Part shown: piece by piece, positions 52,993 through 61,187 of the stretch
Layout of the letters: each line of letters starts with the position of its first letter
Position numbering within the stretch: the first letter of the stretch is position 1
From: Chloroflexota bacterium
GTDB lineage: Bacteria > Chloroflexota > Anaerolineae > UBA4142 > SHND01
Assembly: GCA_004295045.1 (NCBI GenBank)
Contig: SHND01000022.1
Location: forward strand, 16,246 to 80,245
DNA: 64,000 nucleotides
Reading direction: 5' to 3'
Notes under the pieces: generated by a model
What the model was told of the DNA's origin: nothing
Databases searched by the model: none
What the model saw: the letters and a program-made list of their open reading frames with translations, nothing else
Translations under genes and position numbers: made by a program

Positions 52993-54321
52993 TCAAGTCG
53001 CACTTGATACTCGACGTTTGCTCATCCGTATCCAAATCCACTCGACCAACCATGCCAGAATGATCGTCGCGGTCAATGCCACGAACGTCATAGGGTCAGT
53101 AATCAACGTGTACGCTGCGAATACAAGTACGGCGCCGAGCGCGCTCAGCAGAGCAATCCAGAGAATCGGTTTTGATGCTTGAGTGTCTTGGGTCATACGC
53201 AGATGGGCGATCGTGACTAGCACCGAGATTGCCAGAACAACCGCGCTTCCCACCGAAGCGATTGCGCCCAGGTCAAATAAAACTGCCATCAACACAATCG
53301 CCACCGCCGAAAGCGCCAACCCACGGCTCCCCTCTGTGCCGCCGCGATATTTCGCGCCGAAAGCTGGCGGCAAGATACCGTTTTGTGCCATCAGATGACT
53401 GGCGCCGAGAGTGGCGTACAATGTCGCGTTGATCGCGCCCGCGCACGCAAAAACTGCCGCAATCGAAATCAGCGTAAAACCCACCTCGCCAAAGATGGGC
53501 AGCGCCGCCGCCGCGAGCGCGGTTTCGGCGTGTTCAATGACTTGGTCAACGGTCAGCGTTCCAAACACGCCAAGCGCCAACGCGATATAAAGCAGCATCG
53601 TGAATCCGAGCGAAATGTACATCGCGCGCGGCATATTTTTTTGCGGCTCTTGAATATCGCCGCCGGTAAAAGCAAGCACGCCAAAACCCAGATACGAAAA
53701 AAAGGTCAAGGCAACGCTCGCCAAAATAAATGTCATGGGCGGATAGTTGACGGGCGCGAGCATCGTCGGATTGATTTGTGTGAGCAGCGCAATGGCAAAG
53801 CCGGTCAAGATGATGAGGACGATGGTCGTCAAAATTGTTTGCGCCTTGACGGTGTTTTGCGCGCCAACCATATTGAGAAAGGTCAACACAATGACGACGC
53901 CGGCGGCAAAGACCTTGACCCATAATGGCGAGGCATTTTCGCCAAGGAACAAACTCGCGGCGTAATTGCCGAACGAGACGGCGACCATCGCCACCGTGAT
54001 GAGATACGAAAAGAATCCGAGCATCACGATGCCGCCGGTGAACATGCCTTTGCCGTACCCGCGCATAATCCAATCTATGACCCCGCCCGAAGAAGGAAAG
54101 CGCGCGCCGAGTTTTGCAAACGAATATCCTTGCAAGAGCGCGATGATGCCCGACACAAGAAACGAAACCCACACCGCCGCGCCCGCGATACTCCCGGCTT
54201 GCCCGAACAGCGCAAAAATTCCCGCGCCCACCATCGAGCCGATGCCGAGGAACACCGCGCCGCGCAAGGTCATCGTCCGCGTTTTCTCTGTTGTTTGCGG
54301 TTCGTTTGTATTGGCTGCCAT
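52993..54321 (-). CDS. APC-family amino-acid permease
   Basis: A 442-residue transporter with about 12 helices. GIGSMVGAGIFALFG in helix 1 is the substrate-binding GxG motif of APC transporters, and FAKLGARFPSSGGVIDWIMRGYGKG and FFSYLGFGVLAFTGGDIQEPQKNMPRAM follow. Between OTC and carbamate kinase it is expected to import arginine or exchange it for ornithine. A YfcC-type carrier further upstream is a second candidate for that role. The ATG at 54321 follows GTGGAGAAAGC; the frame is open upstream into the repeat region but without a start signal. Confidence 0.87.
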   Translation of the reverse strand: MAANTNEPQTTEKTRTMTLRGAVFLGIGSMVGAGIFALFGQAGSIAGAAVWVSFLVSGIIALLQGYSFAKLGARFPSSGGVIDWIMRGYGKGMFTGGIVMLGFFSYLITVAMVAVSFGNYAASLFLGENASPLWVKVFAAGVVIVLTFLNMVGAQNTVKAQTILTTIVLIILTGFAIALLTQINPTMLAPVNYPPMTFILASVALTFFSYLGFGVLAFTGGDIQEPQKNMPRAMYISLGFTMLLYIALALGVFGTLTVDQVIEHAETALAAAALPIFGEVGFTLISIAAVFACAGAINATLYATLGASHLMAQNGILPPAFGAKYRGGTEGSRGLALSAVAIVLMAVLFDLGAIASVGSAVVLAISVLVTIAHLRMTQDTQASKPILWIALLSALGAVLVFAAYTLITDPMTFVALTATIILAWLVEWIWIRMSKRRVSSAT

Positions 54322-54341
54322 GCTTTCTCCACAATGAGATG

Positions 54342-54420
54342 GAGCGAGAGGGGGATGGAGCGATGGAGCATCGCTCTCGCTCACTCACTCTCTCTATCTC
54401 TCCCTCCCCCTAATTCTCTC
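54342..54420. repeat. Purine/pyrimidine-rich inverted repeat between OTC and permease genes
   Basis: GAGCGATG-GAG-CATCGCTC (54358-54376) is a perfect hairpin. Overlapping it, GAGCGAGAG (54342-54350) pairs with CTCTCGCTC (54374-54382), so two alternative stems exist. Purine-rich sequence to the left and the CTCT/CCCT-rich tract to 54420 are roughly complementary. It may attenuate or stabilise the OTC-permease transcript. Confidence 0.5.
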
Positions 54421-54424
54421 GAAC

Positions 54425-55426
54425 TCAATCTCCCAACGTCGCAACCATTACCGCTTTGATCGTGTGCATCCGATTTTCCGCTTCGGCAAAAACGATGGAA
54501 CGTTCGGACTCGAACACTTCTTCCGTCACCTCCAAACTTTCCATCCCCGTCTTTTGAAAAATGTCTTCGCCGACTTTGGTTTCGCGATTGTGGAACGCGG
54601 GCAAGCAGTGCATAAATTTCACGTTCGGATTGCCCGTCGCTTTCACCATCGCCGAATTGATTTGGTATGCTTTGAGCAACTTGATGCGCTCGTCCCACAC
54701 CTCTTTCGCTTCGCCCATCGAAACCCAAACATCGGTGTACAAAAAGTCCGCGCCTTTGACCGCCTCTTGCACGTTATCGGTGAGCAAGAAACGCGCGCCA
54801 CTCTGTTTTGCCAACTCGCGCGCTTTATCCACCACGTCAGCGTGCGGATGCAAATCTTTCGGTCCGCAAATGCGAACATCCATGCCCAACAATGCGCCCG
54901 TAATCGTGAGCGAATTGCCCATGTTACTGCGGCAGTCGCCGACGTAACAGTACGAAATGTCTTTAAGATGTTTGGGTGAATTTTCCTGCATCGTCAAAAT
55001 GTCCGCGAGCATTTGCGTCGGATGCCATTCGTCGGTCAAACCATTCCACACCGGCACGCCCGCGTACTTGCCAAGAATTTCAACTGTCTCTTGCGCGAAC
55101 CCGCGATATTCGATGCCGTCGTACATGCGACCCAACACGCGCGCGGTATCCTTCATAGACTCTTTGTGTCCGATTTGCGTGCCTTCGGGTCCGAGATACG
55201 TGACGTGCGCGCCTTGGTCGTACGCGGCGACCTCGAACGCGCAGCGCGTGCGCGTCGAGGTCTTTTCAAAAATCAGCGCGATGTTTTTGCCTTTCAAGTG
55301 CTGCTGTTCGTAACCGCCGTATTTCGCCGCCTTTAGGTCGGCGGAGAGTTTCAAGAGAAACAAAAATTCCTCTTGCGTGAAATCAATTTCTTTGAGGAAA
55401 TTGCGGTTGCGTAAATTGAATGCCAT
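54425..55426 (-). CDS. arcB: Ornithine carbamoyltransferase (catabolic context)
   Basis: A 333-residue enzyme. The carbamoyl-phosphate loop is STRTR (57-61), HPTQ is at 135-138 in [11 protein letters not shown], and the C-terminal [16 protein letters not shown] holds the ornithine-binding Cys. The same fold makes citrulline in biosynthesis, but the neighbours (arcA, arcC, permease) show the catabolic direction, citrulline to ornithine plus carbamoyl phosphate. The start ATG at 55426 follows AAAGGGATAAGAATC and aligns with the normal [15 protein letters not shown] beginning. Confidence 0.94.
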   Translation of the reverse strand: MAFNLRNRNFLKEIDFTQEEFLFLLKLSADLKAAKYGGYEQQHLKGKNIALIFEKTSTRTRCAFEVAAYDQGAHVTYLGPEGTQIGHKESMKDTARVLGRMYDGIEYRGFAQETVEILGKYAGVPVWNGLTDEWHPTQMLADILTMQENSPKHLKDISYCYVGDCRSNMGNSLTITGALLGMDVRICGPKDLHPHADVVDKARELAKQSGARFLLTDNVQEAVKGADFLYTDVWVSMGEAKEVWDERIKLLKAYQINSAMVKATGNPNVKFMHCLPAFHNRETKVGEDIFQKTGMESLEVTEEVFESERSIVFAEAENRMHTIKAVMVATLGD

Positions 55427-55479
55427 GATTCTTATCCCTTTCGATATTTGTTTAGAATTGTCACTTGACAAATTCTTTA

Positions 55480-55562
55480 ATTGGACGCGGATTTTCGCTG
55501 ATGAACGCGAAAAGAAAACTTGTTTGCTTTATCCGCGTTCATCTTTCTTTTTCCGCGTCCAA
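55480..55562. repeat. Interspersed inverted-repeat element, copy 2
   Basis: TTGGACGCGGA (55481-55491) and TCCGCGTCCAA (55552-55562) are perfect 11-base terminal inverted repeats around an A/T-rich centre with GATGAACGCGAAAAG and CTTTATCCGCGTTCATC. It shares the ends and centre with the element at 47324. It has no coding capacity. Confidence 0.65.
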
Positions 55563-55596
55563 ATTTGTAATTGGCTGTGTCAGGTCTTGCAATTGG

Positions 55597-57096
55597 TCAC
55601 ACCTGAATACGAACGCCGATTGACAAGACAATCATGATGATGACGGCAAGAATCAACACAAGCGGCAGCACAAATTTCCACCACGTCGCAATCGGCACGC
55701 GTCCGATGATGAGCGCGCCGGTGACCACCGCGAACGTCGGCGTGAACAAATTTAGCAAGCCCGACGCCGATTGATACGCGGTGACGATGAGATTTTCCGG
55801 CACACCGGCAAAACTTGCGAGCGGCGCCATGATCGGCATTGTCAACGTCGCCAGACCCGACGACGAGGGGACGAGAAACGAGAGTGGCAAGTATAGCAAA
55901 AAGATAACGTTGATAAAAGCCACCCCGCCCAAGCCCGCCAGCAGCGATTCGCACCAGTACAAAACGGTGTCAATAATCAGACCGTTGTTCATCAGTACCG
56001 TGATGCCGCGTGCCAGCGCGACGACGAGCGCGACGCCGACCATGTCTGCCGCGCCCGCGATGAAATTGCTAATCAAGTCGCCTTCTTTCATCCGCGCGAC
56101 GAGTCCGATGATGATGCCAAACACCAGAAACAACGCCGACAATTCCGCGAACCACCAATAGCGCGTCGCAATGCGATTGATGCCGAGATCGCTCCACGGA
56201 ATCACGCCAATAATCATGATGATGAACGCGAGGATGAACAAACCGAGAATCACTTTGCGCTGTGTGGTAAACTCGGGCGCTTCGGCTTGCGCGCCGCCGC
56301 GCAAAAAGTGTTCTTCGTTTTTCGCTTTCATGTCCGCGACCAACGATTTCGTCGGGTCCGCTTTTACTTTTGCCGCATAACGCATTACCCACCAGATGCC
56401 CACCGCCATACAAGCAACGAGAATCAAAATCCGATAAATGATGCCTTCGGTCAACGGAATTCCCGCGATGCCGGTGGCAACGCCCGTCGCAAAGGGATTG
56501 ATGGTTGAACCGATGACTCCGATACCCGCGCCGAGCATCACAACCGCGACCCCCGTTATCGCGTCATAACCCAACGCGATGAGCGCGGCGATGATGAGCG
56601 GATAAAACGCGAGTGATTCTTCCGCCATCCCGTACGAGGTGCCACCCGCCGCGAACACAATCATCATGATTGGAATGAGCAGTTTGCCGTTCGCGCCGAG
56701 CCGTTTGACGAGCGCGGTGATACCTGCGTCAATGGCGCCCGTTTTCATCGTGATGCCGAGAAAACCGCCTATCATCAAGATGAACATCGCCACGTCAATC
56801 GCGCCGTACAATGCGCCCGTGTTGTACACATTGACAAAGCCCTGCCGGTCTTCGATGCCGTACATGCCGTTGATGGGCGCGAGAAAGACATCTTGCAGAT
56901 TTTGCGGATTCGGCTCGACCGCGTGATAGGTGCCGGGAATCGGCGCGCCGTCGGGTCCGGTGTCGTATCTTCCTGCGGGAATGATGAATGTCAGCGCCGC
57001 AAAGACGACAATCAGAATTGCGAGAATGGTGTATGCCGTTGGGAATTGGAATTTTCGTTTTTTGGGTTCTTCAACGGCTTGCGCTGTTGCAGCCAT
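55597..57096 (-). CDS. YfcC-family carrier (DcuC/ArcD-like)
   Basis: A 499-residue membrane carrier with about 12 helices. The start KKRKFQFPTAYTILAILIVVFAALTFIIPAGRYD is typical of YfcC proteins. GGTSYGMAEESLAFYPLIIAALIALGYDA and LVPSSSGLATLTMPIMAPLA are the two conserved halves. Family members are often found beside arginine deiminase genes and are thought to move basic amino acids or peptides. It is upstream of OTC in the same direction, with the inverted-repeat element between, so it probably belongs to the same pathway. Confidence 0.87.
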   Translation of the reverse strand: MAATAQAVEEPKKRKFQFPTAYTILAILIVVFAALTFIIPAGRYDTGPDGAPIPGTYHAVEPNPQNLQDVFLAPINGMYGIEDRQGFVNVYNTGALYGAIDVAMFILMIGGFLGITMKTGAIDAGITALVKRLGANGKLLIPIMMIVFAAGGTSYGMAEESLAFYPLIIAALIALGYDAITGVAVVMLGAGIGVIGSTINPFATGVATGIAGIPLTEGIIYRILILVACMAVGIWWVMRYAAKVKADPTKSLVADMKAKNEEHFLRGGAQAEAPEFTTQRKVILGLFILAFIIMIIGVIPWSDLGINRIATRYWWFAELSALFLVFGIIIGLVARMKEGDLISNFIAGAADMVGVALVVALARGITVLMNNGLIIDTVLYWCESLLAGLGGVAFINVIFLLYLPLSFLVPSSSGLATLTMPIMAPLASFAGVPENLIVTAYQSASGLLNLFTPTFAVVTGALIIGRVPIATWWKFVLPLVLILAVIIMIVLSIGVRIQV

Positions 57097-57155
57097 GATG
57101 ACCTCCTAAAGATTCAATCGCGAACCCGCATTCCCTCACCAAGCGAGATAATCGG

Positions 57156-57794
57156 TTACAGCACCGTCTCGGTCGTGAGGATGTTATAAAGTCCGAACGC
57201 AAAAAGAACGGCTGCCAAAACGACTAACGCCAGACGCACACGCGTCATGGCAAAGGTACGGGAAATTCCCAAAAAGAACAGCGCCGTTGCCATGTATAGT
57301 GTATTCGTCACGTACGCGGTCACGTTGGCGCTTGCCTTTTGAATCAGCGCCGTTTGTTCATCCGCTTGTTTTTCAAATTCAGCCGCTTGCTTGAGATTGG
57401 CGACCTGATACGTTGCCAAAGCAAATGGTGAAGGTGGCGCCGACGAATTCTGCATGGGATTGAGCGCGAGCCATTCTTCAAAAGCGGGTTTGAATTCCGG
57501 TCGAAAGCGCTGACGATAAAAAAGTTCCAGCTCTTGCTGCTTGGCGGCAGATGCTTGGAGCCAATCGCTGAAGAGCATGACATCAATAATCTGCTGCTGC
57601 GCGCCCTGCGTCGTGTATTGCGCCGCTTGAAGGCGGCTTGCCAACATTAACCGCAAGGCAGTCCCTTGTCTCACCGTCCAGCGCGCCGCTTGAAAGCCGT
57701 TCCATGCCGCGAGGAGCGCAGTAGCTGCTAACAAAACGGTGGTGACAAGCTCTAACCGTTTGGAAAACTCAGGTGACTCGATGTCTTTGAACAT
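57156..57794 (-). CDS. Membrane protein of unknown function
   Basis: A 212-residue protein with one helix near the N-terminus (about 16-33) and two near the C-terminus (about 165-182, 187-206). Between them lies a soluble helical part rich in Gln, Glu and Lys (ASAAKQQELELFYRQRFRPEF, then LKQAAEFEKQADEQTALI). The topology resembles the four-helix-bundle type of periplasmic sensor or scaffold proteins (reminiscent of DUF4337). No function is assigned. It is transcribed alone or with the arc genes downstream. Confidence 0.6.
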   Translation of the reverse strand: MFKDIESPEFSKRLELVTTVLLAATALLAAWNGFQAARWTVRQGTALRLMLASRLQAAQYTTQGAQQQIIDVMLFSDWLQASAAKQQELELFYRQRFRPEFKPAFEEWLALNPMQNSSAPPSPFALATYQVANLKQAAEFEKQADEQTALIQKASANVTAYVTNTLYMATALFFLGISRTFAMTRVRLALVVLAAVLFAFGLYNILTTETVL

Positions 57795-57809
57795 GTTTTC
57801 ACGGTGCGT

Positions 57810-57920
57810 CTAAATCGCGAGGGCTGCCAGTTCTCTGTTCGTCTCCTCGCGAAATCCAACCGAACGCCCCGCGACGACGCTGCTGGCAGCAAGGCGTTCT
57901 ACCACCATTCGCACAGACAT
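57810..57920 (-). CDS. Possible 36-residue small protein or gene remnant
   Basis: The short frame MSVRMVVERLAASSVVAGRS then VGFREETNRELAALAI has protein-like composition. It extends in the same frame for about 20 codons further upstream (RRRGLTPFKQG). AAGGA lies only a few bases before the ATG, which is too close for a normal ribosome binding site. It may be the end of a decayed gene. The remainder of the 200-base gap shows nothing else. Confidence 0.3.
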   Translation of the reverse strand: MSVRMVVERLAASSVVAGRSVGFREETNRELAALAI

Positions 57921-57996
57921 TCCTTGTTTGAATGGGGTTAGCCCGCGGCGTCTCGAGCCAACCCACAACCTCAAACGTATTTCGTCATGGGCGCAT

Positions 57997-58332
57997 TCAA
58001 CTGCTCATAGGCGGCTGCGACGAACCGGGATAACCCGCCGGAATGCGGTCGCGATTGGTATAGCCGGCGCTGCCAACACTGACGATATCAATAACCACCG
58101 CTAGCGCCAACCACACCCAATCCAGTCCTTGCAGCCCGCCCGGATTGCCAAGCATCAGCCACGCATAGACCAACGTGGTGAATGGCAAAAACAAAAAGCC
58201 GAGACACGGCAAGAGCCACGAGTCACCGAACACGCTCGCCCATTGCACCGGTCTGGAAATCCAAAACATCAAAAGGAGGATGCGTGAGAATCCCCCGACA
58301 ATCGCATTCAAACAACCTGCGCTGTTTCTCAT
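57997..58332 (-). CDS. Small four-helix membrane protein, paralogue of the gene at 8532
   Basis: A 111-residue protein almost identical to the one at 8532-8864: about ten differences, mostly conservative (Ile/Leu, Ala/Ser, Val/Leu), over 109 aligned residues, with the same helices and tail. The start ATG at 58332 follows GAGGAGAAACAAACT. Upstream and downstream DNA differ from those of the other copy. This copy lies in a group of envelope or stress-type genes that also contains a DUF1269 domain, as the first copy does. Confidence 0.7.
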   Translation of the reverse strand: MRNSAGCLNAIVGGFSRILLLMFWISRPVQWASVFGDSWLLPCLGFLFLPFTTLVYAWLMLGNPGGLQGLDWVWLALAVVIDIVSVGSAGYTNRDRIPAGYPGSSQPPMSS

Positions 58333-58446
58333 AGTTTGTTTCTCCTCAGGCACGATGTTTCTGTAAATTTTGGGAGCGCACTTGGCGGTGACGCCACCGA
58401 CCGAGCTACTCGATCAAGCTTTCATGCTGTTGATGCACCTCGCCAA

Positions 58447-59001
58447 TCAACGGTGCGGGTGTGCAATCATGTCCACCGCGACGGTTGCGGCGAGAATGAG
58501 AATGTCATTTTGTCCGGACTCAATTTCCACGCCGTACGAGTCCGCGACGCGAAACCACTTTTTCGATGTTTCCGCTACTTTGCGTCCATTCTGCTCAAAG
58601 CGATATTCGTGGTCCAGAATGTTGCCTTGAATTTCAATGTCCGGTCCGCCCTCGATGTTGACGGTAAAACGTTCACGGATGGGCGTAATCATGGCTTTGG
58701 TAACGACGGCGATTGTGCGTCCATTCGCGTCTTCGATTTCCATTTTGTCGCGGACGGCAACCATCTTTTCTTGAATCTGGCACAGGTTTTTGCCGGTGCG
58801 GTCTTCAAAGAGCAATGTCTTGCGTACGCGCAGCGCCTTGCCATCTACTTTGAATACTTTTTGTCCGAGTCCGTTCTCGATCCAGAAATCGTCGCCAATC
58901 GAAACGAGATTTTGTCGCATTTGATACCGCTTGTCACCGGCTCCGCCAGCTTCGCTACTCCCCGGTCCGCGTTCTTCGCGTCGTTCTTCACGTCTTCGCA
59001 T
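58447..59001 (-). CDS. LURP-one-related (Tubby-like) protein
   Basis: A 184-residue protein. After a charged Arg/Glu-rich start (RRREERREERG) the body has the strand pattern of the LOR/Tubby-like fold: YQMRQNLVSIGDDFWIENGLGQKVFKVDGKALRVRKTLLFED, then GKNLCQIQEKMVAVRDKMEIED. The C-terminal helix DILILAATVAVDMIAH is the hydrophobic helix that fills the beta-barrel. Tubby-like proteins bind phosphoinositide-type lipids or act as scramblase relatives; the bacterial function is unknown. The start follows AGAGGAAAAAA. Confidence 0.85.
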   Translation of the reverse strand: MRRREERREERGPGSSEAGGAGDKRYQMRQNLVSIGDDFWIENGLGQKVFKVDGKALRVRKTLLFEDRTGKNLCQIQEKMVAVRDKMEIEDANGRTIAVVTKAMITPIRERFTVNIEGGPDIEIQGNILDHEYRFEQNGRKVAETSKKWFRVADSYGVEIESGQNDILILAATVAVDMIAHPHR

Positions 59002-59078
59002 TTTTTTCCTCTTACGGTTCGACGCGCGTGTCACAAAATGACTCTACGTTTTGTGAAATTGCGCGTCCGCTAACGTAT

Positions 59079-59465
59079 TCAATTGCCCATCTCACATTCG
59101 CCAATCAGAGCTGCAACGCTCGTGCTGTTGATATAGTTGGGTGGCGCGAGATTTAGCGCATACCACAGACTCGTGCTGTATTTTGCGGCGACGCCCACTT
59201 CATATTTGCCCGGCGGGATCTCGCCGCTCGGCTGTCCGCCGAGCGTGTTGGAGGTGTACGCGGGGGCAGGCACAGTCAATTCCGCAGTACACTGCCCCGG
59301 CTCAAATACATGTGTCTCTGGCACTTTATTGTAAATCGCAGGATCAATTGTCGGCGTCGCAACTACTGGTGTCGCTGGTGGCGCGCTCGATGTACATGCT
59401 GCTAGAACCGCCGCACCAAGTGCGCTTGCGGCGATGAGAACGCTGAGAATAATTTTTCTCGACAT
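59079..59465 (-). CDS. Small lipoprotein of unknown function
   Basis: A 128-residue lipoprotein with signal peptide KIILSVLIAASALGAAVLAAC (lipobox LAAC, Cys about 23), a Ser/Pro/Thr-rich spacer (TSSAPPATPVVATPTIDP) and a small domain with a conserved Cys pair (EPGQCTAELTV and LIGECEMGN). The start at 59465 was chosen because it begins the signal peptide; the frame is open further upstream. No function is recognised. It is the third of a run of short envelope-type genes. Confidence 0.65.
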   Translation of the reverse strand: MSRKIILSVLIAASALGAAVLAACTSSAPPATPVVATPTIDPAIYNKVPETHVFEPGQCTAELTVPAPAYTSNTLGGQPSGEIPPGKYEVGVAAKYSTSLWYALNLAPPNYINSTSVAALIGECEMGN

Positions 59466-59490
59466 GCTGCGTTCCGCGCGCAAGGATCGT

Positions 59491-59898
59491 TTATCCGCCC
59501 GCCAAAAGTTTTGCTTTTGCCTGCGCGAACTCTTCATCGGTGAGTACGCCCGCGTTGTGCAGCTGCGCGAGTTGCATCAATTGACTGTTCAAATCGCTGC
59601 TTGCGGCGGCGGGGGCAGCCTGCGGCGCGGGAGCGGCGGGCTGTGCTGCCGCCTGCTGCGCTTGCATCTGCGCAATTTGTTGTTGCTGCTGCGCCACTTG
59701 CTGCTGCATCTGCGCCATCTGTGCGTTTTGCTCTTGCGCCGCGTACTGCGCGTCCGCAGCGGCTTGCTGCTGCGCATCTTGCTGTGCATAGCGTTGGTCT
59801 TGATGATGACGGACAACCCCCGCCGTACCTGCCACGACCGCTGTCCCGGCAGCAAGGCGAACCGCGCTGCGTGCGATACCTCGTCTGCGTGCAATCAT
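59491..59898 (-). CDS. SHOCT-domain protein with Gln/Ala-rich coiled coil
   Basis: A 135-residue protein with an N-terminal hydrophobic stretch (about residues 13-29, VRLAAGTAVVAGTAGVV) and a long Gln/Ala-rich coiled coil (QQDAQQQAAADAQYAAQEQ, MQQQVAQQQQQIAQMQAQQ). The C-terminal SHOCT domain is LNSQLMQLAQLHNAGVLTDEEFAQAKAKLL. SHOCT domains mediate oligomerisation at the end of many bacterial membrane proteins. No enzymatic motif is seen. Similar short proteins accompany DUF1269-type genes, and one ends 40 bases upstream here. Confidence 0.75.
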   Translation of the reverse strand: MIARRRGIARSAVRLAAGTAVVAGTAGVVRHHQDQRYAQQDAQQQAAADAQYAAQEQNAQMAQMQQQVAQQQQQIAQMQAQQAAAQPAAPAPQAAPAAASSDLNSQLMQLAQLHNAGVLTDEEFAQAKAKLLAGG

Positions 59899-59937
59899 TT
59901 GATTTCCTCCTCGTGATTCGCTTGCTTGATGAATGTG

Positions 59938-60897
59938 CTAGCTCTCGCCAAACTCTGCGCGCAGTTGGTCTTCTTGTTCTTTGGAGAGGTTGGTTTGAAT
60001 GATCTCAAACTTTTGTCCCTTCATTGCGGGGACGACCTTGTCTTCTACCGCGCCGCTGGTCAGCAAAAAGAGCGCCGAAGTGCCGGGAGTCACTTTGTCT
60101 TTGACGGAATTGATAAAGTTGTCGTCAATTCCATAATCCGAAAAATGTCCCGCGAGCGCGCCCATCGCCGCGCCGATTGCCAATCCGACAAACGGGATAA
60201 AAAAGAGTAACCCGAACAACAAACCCCAGAACGCGCCACCCAGCGCGCCGACGCCCGCCATGCTTCGCAGCTGTTCGGTCTTGGGTTTCTTTTTGTCCGC
60301 GGGCCACGTAACGATGGCGGCATCCTGCAGAGTGATCAACTGCTGCTTTTGCAAATCCTCGATCGTATTGAGCATTTGCCTTGCTCCATCGGGGGTATCG
60401 AACTTGAGAACACTTAACGTTGCCATAACTTTTTGCTCCTTGTGATAAGTTTGTGAATTTACTTTGCTGCCAATTTCCGTTTGCGCTGTTTCCGGCTGCG
60501 GCGGACGGAATCCTTCCAGCACGCGCATCAAATGCGCCATCGGCTCGCCCTTGTGTATGAACGCATCGGCGCCGGCAGCGAGCGCATCTTCCCGACGATC
60601 ATACGCAACGCTCAACACCACAACGTGCACAGGCGCGCCTTGTTCGCGCAGATGGCGCGTTGTCTCCAAGCCATCCATGCGCGGCATCTCAATGTCAATG
60701 ATCACCACATCGGGCGGGTCCGTTGAAATTCGTTCCAACGCTTCTATGCCATTCGACGCTTGTCCAGTGACTTCAATGTCGGGCGTGAGATTCAACACCG
60801 CGCACAATCCTGCGCGCGCGGATGGCACGTCATCCACAATGAAAACGTGCAGCGGAGGCGTAGAAACCGCCAGTTCAGCATGGGGTGAAATTTCCAC
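59938..60897 (-). CDS. Response-regulator receiver fused in frame to a DUF1269 domain
   Basis: A 319-residue open frame. Residues 16-125 form a receiver domain with the acidic pair VDD, phosphoacceptor Asp68 (VVIIDIEMPRMDG), a Ser switch (VVLSVAYDRRED) and Lys in FIHKGEP. Residues 158-319 form a DUF1269 module (LSVLKFDTPDGARQMLNTIEDL, glycine-zipper helices around residues 215-255, FLLTSGAVEDKVVPAMKG). A complete internal ribosome binding site AAGGAG precedes the ATG at 60426 (residue 158). The DUF1269 part can therefore also be made alone, and the longer frame may have arisen by loss of the receiver gene's stop. The start is GTG at 60897. Confidence 0.75.
   Translation of the reverse strand: MEISPHAELAVSTPPLHVFIVDDVPSARAGLCAVLNLTPDIEVTGQASNGIEALERISTDPPDVVIIDIEMPRMDGLETTRHLREQGAPVHVVVLSVAYDRREDALAAGADAFIHKGEPMAHLMRVLEGFRPPQPETAQTEIGSKVNSQTYHKEQKVMATLSVLKFDTPDGARQMLNTIEDLQKQQLITLQDAAIVTWPADKKKPKTEQLRSMAGVGALGGAFWGLLFGLLFFIPFVGLAIGAAMGALAGHFSDYGIDDNFINSVKDKVTPGTSALFLLTSGAVEDKVVPAMKGQKFEIIQTNLSKEQEDQLRAEFGES
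60426..60441 (-). promoter_or_regulatory. Internal ribosome binding site for the DUF1269 part
   Basis: On the - strand AAGGAGCAAAAAGTT leads directly to ATG at 60426-60424, within the fused frame. The spacing is near ideal and no such site is needed for the fusion itself. Confidence 0.55.
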
Positions 60898-61080
60898 GAT
60901 TCTGGTTCGTCATGAATGAGTGACAACAACGCAGAGACAGCGACTTTCAGTAGATTGGAGGGATTCCAATTCCAAATTACACCCACAGAGGACAAAATGC
61001 GTCCGCTGGGCGTTTATTTTTCAGACGAACAAAACGCTAGTGGAGATGATACAAATGTAGTACGAAGGGGGAGTACAAGC

Positions 61081-61185
61081 TGTCATTGCGAGCCGTTCTT
61101 GCCGCGATGCACTCAATCGCCGCAATCTCTAGCGCGAGAATTGAGATTGCTTTGTGCGACAAAAACCGTCGCGCTCGCAATGACA
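61081..61185. repeat. MITE-like element with TGTCATTGCGAGC terminal inverted repeats
   Basis: TGTCATTGCGAGC (61081-61093) and GCTCGCAATGACA (61173-61185) are perfect 13-base inverted repeats. A second inner pair GCAATCTC/GAGATTGC (61122-61129 and 61143-61150) is nested inside. The pattern GTCATTGCGAG with GCAATCTC is a widespread dispersed intergenic repeat known from many environmental genomes. It ends 2 bases before the stop codon of the response regulator gene and could serve as its terminator hairpin. The remaining 180 bases of the gap to the GTG at 60897 contain no recognised gene. Confidence 0.75.
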
Positions 61186-61187
61186 AA

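Noticed and set aside
60916..61080. Rightward open frame beginning at GTG 60916 (SDNNAETATFSRLEGFQFQ)
   Set aside because: It runs straight into the MITE-like element, has no ribosome binding site and no recognisable family; probably chance.
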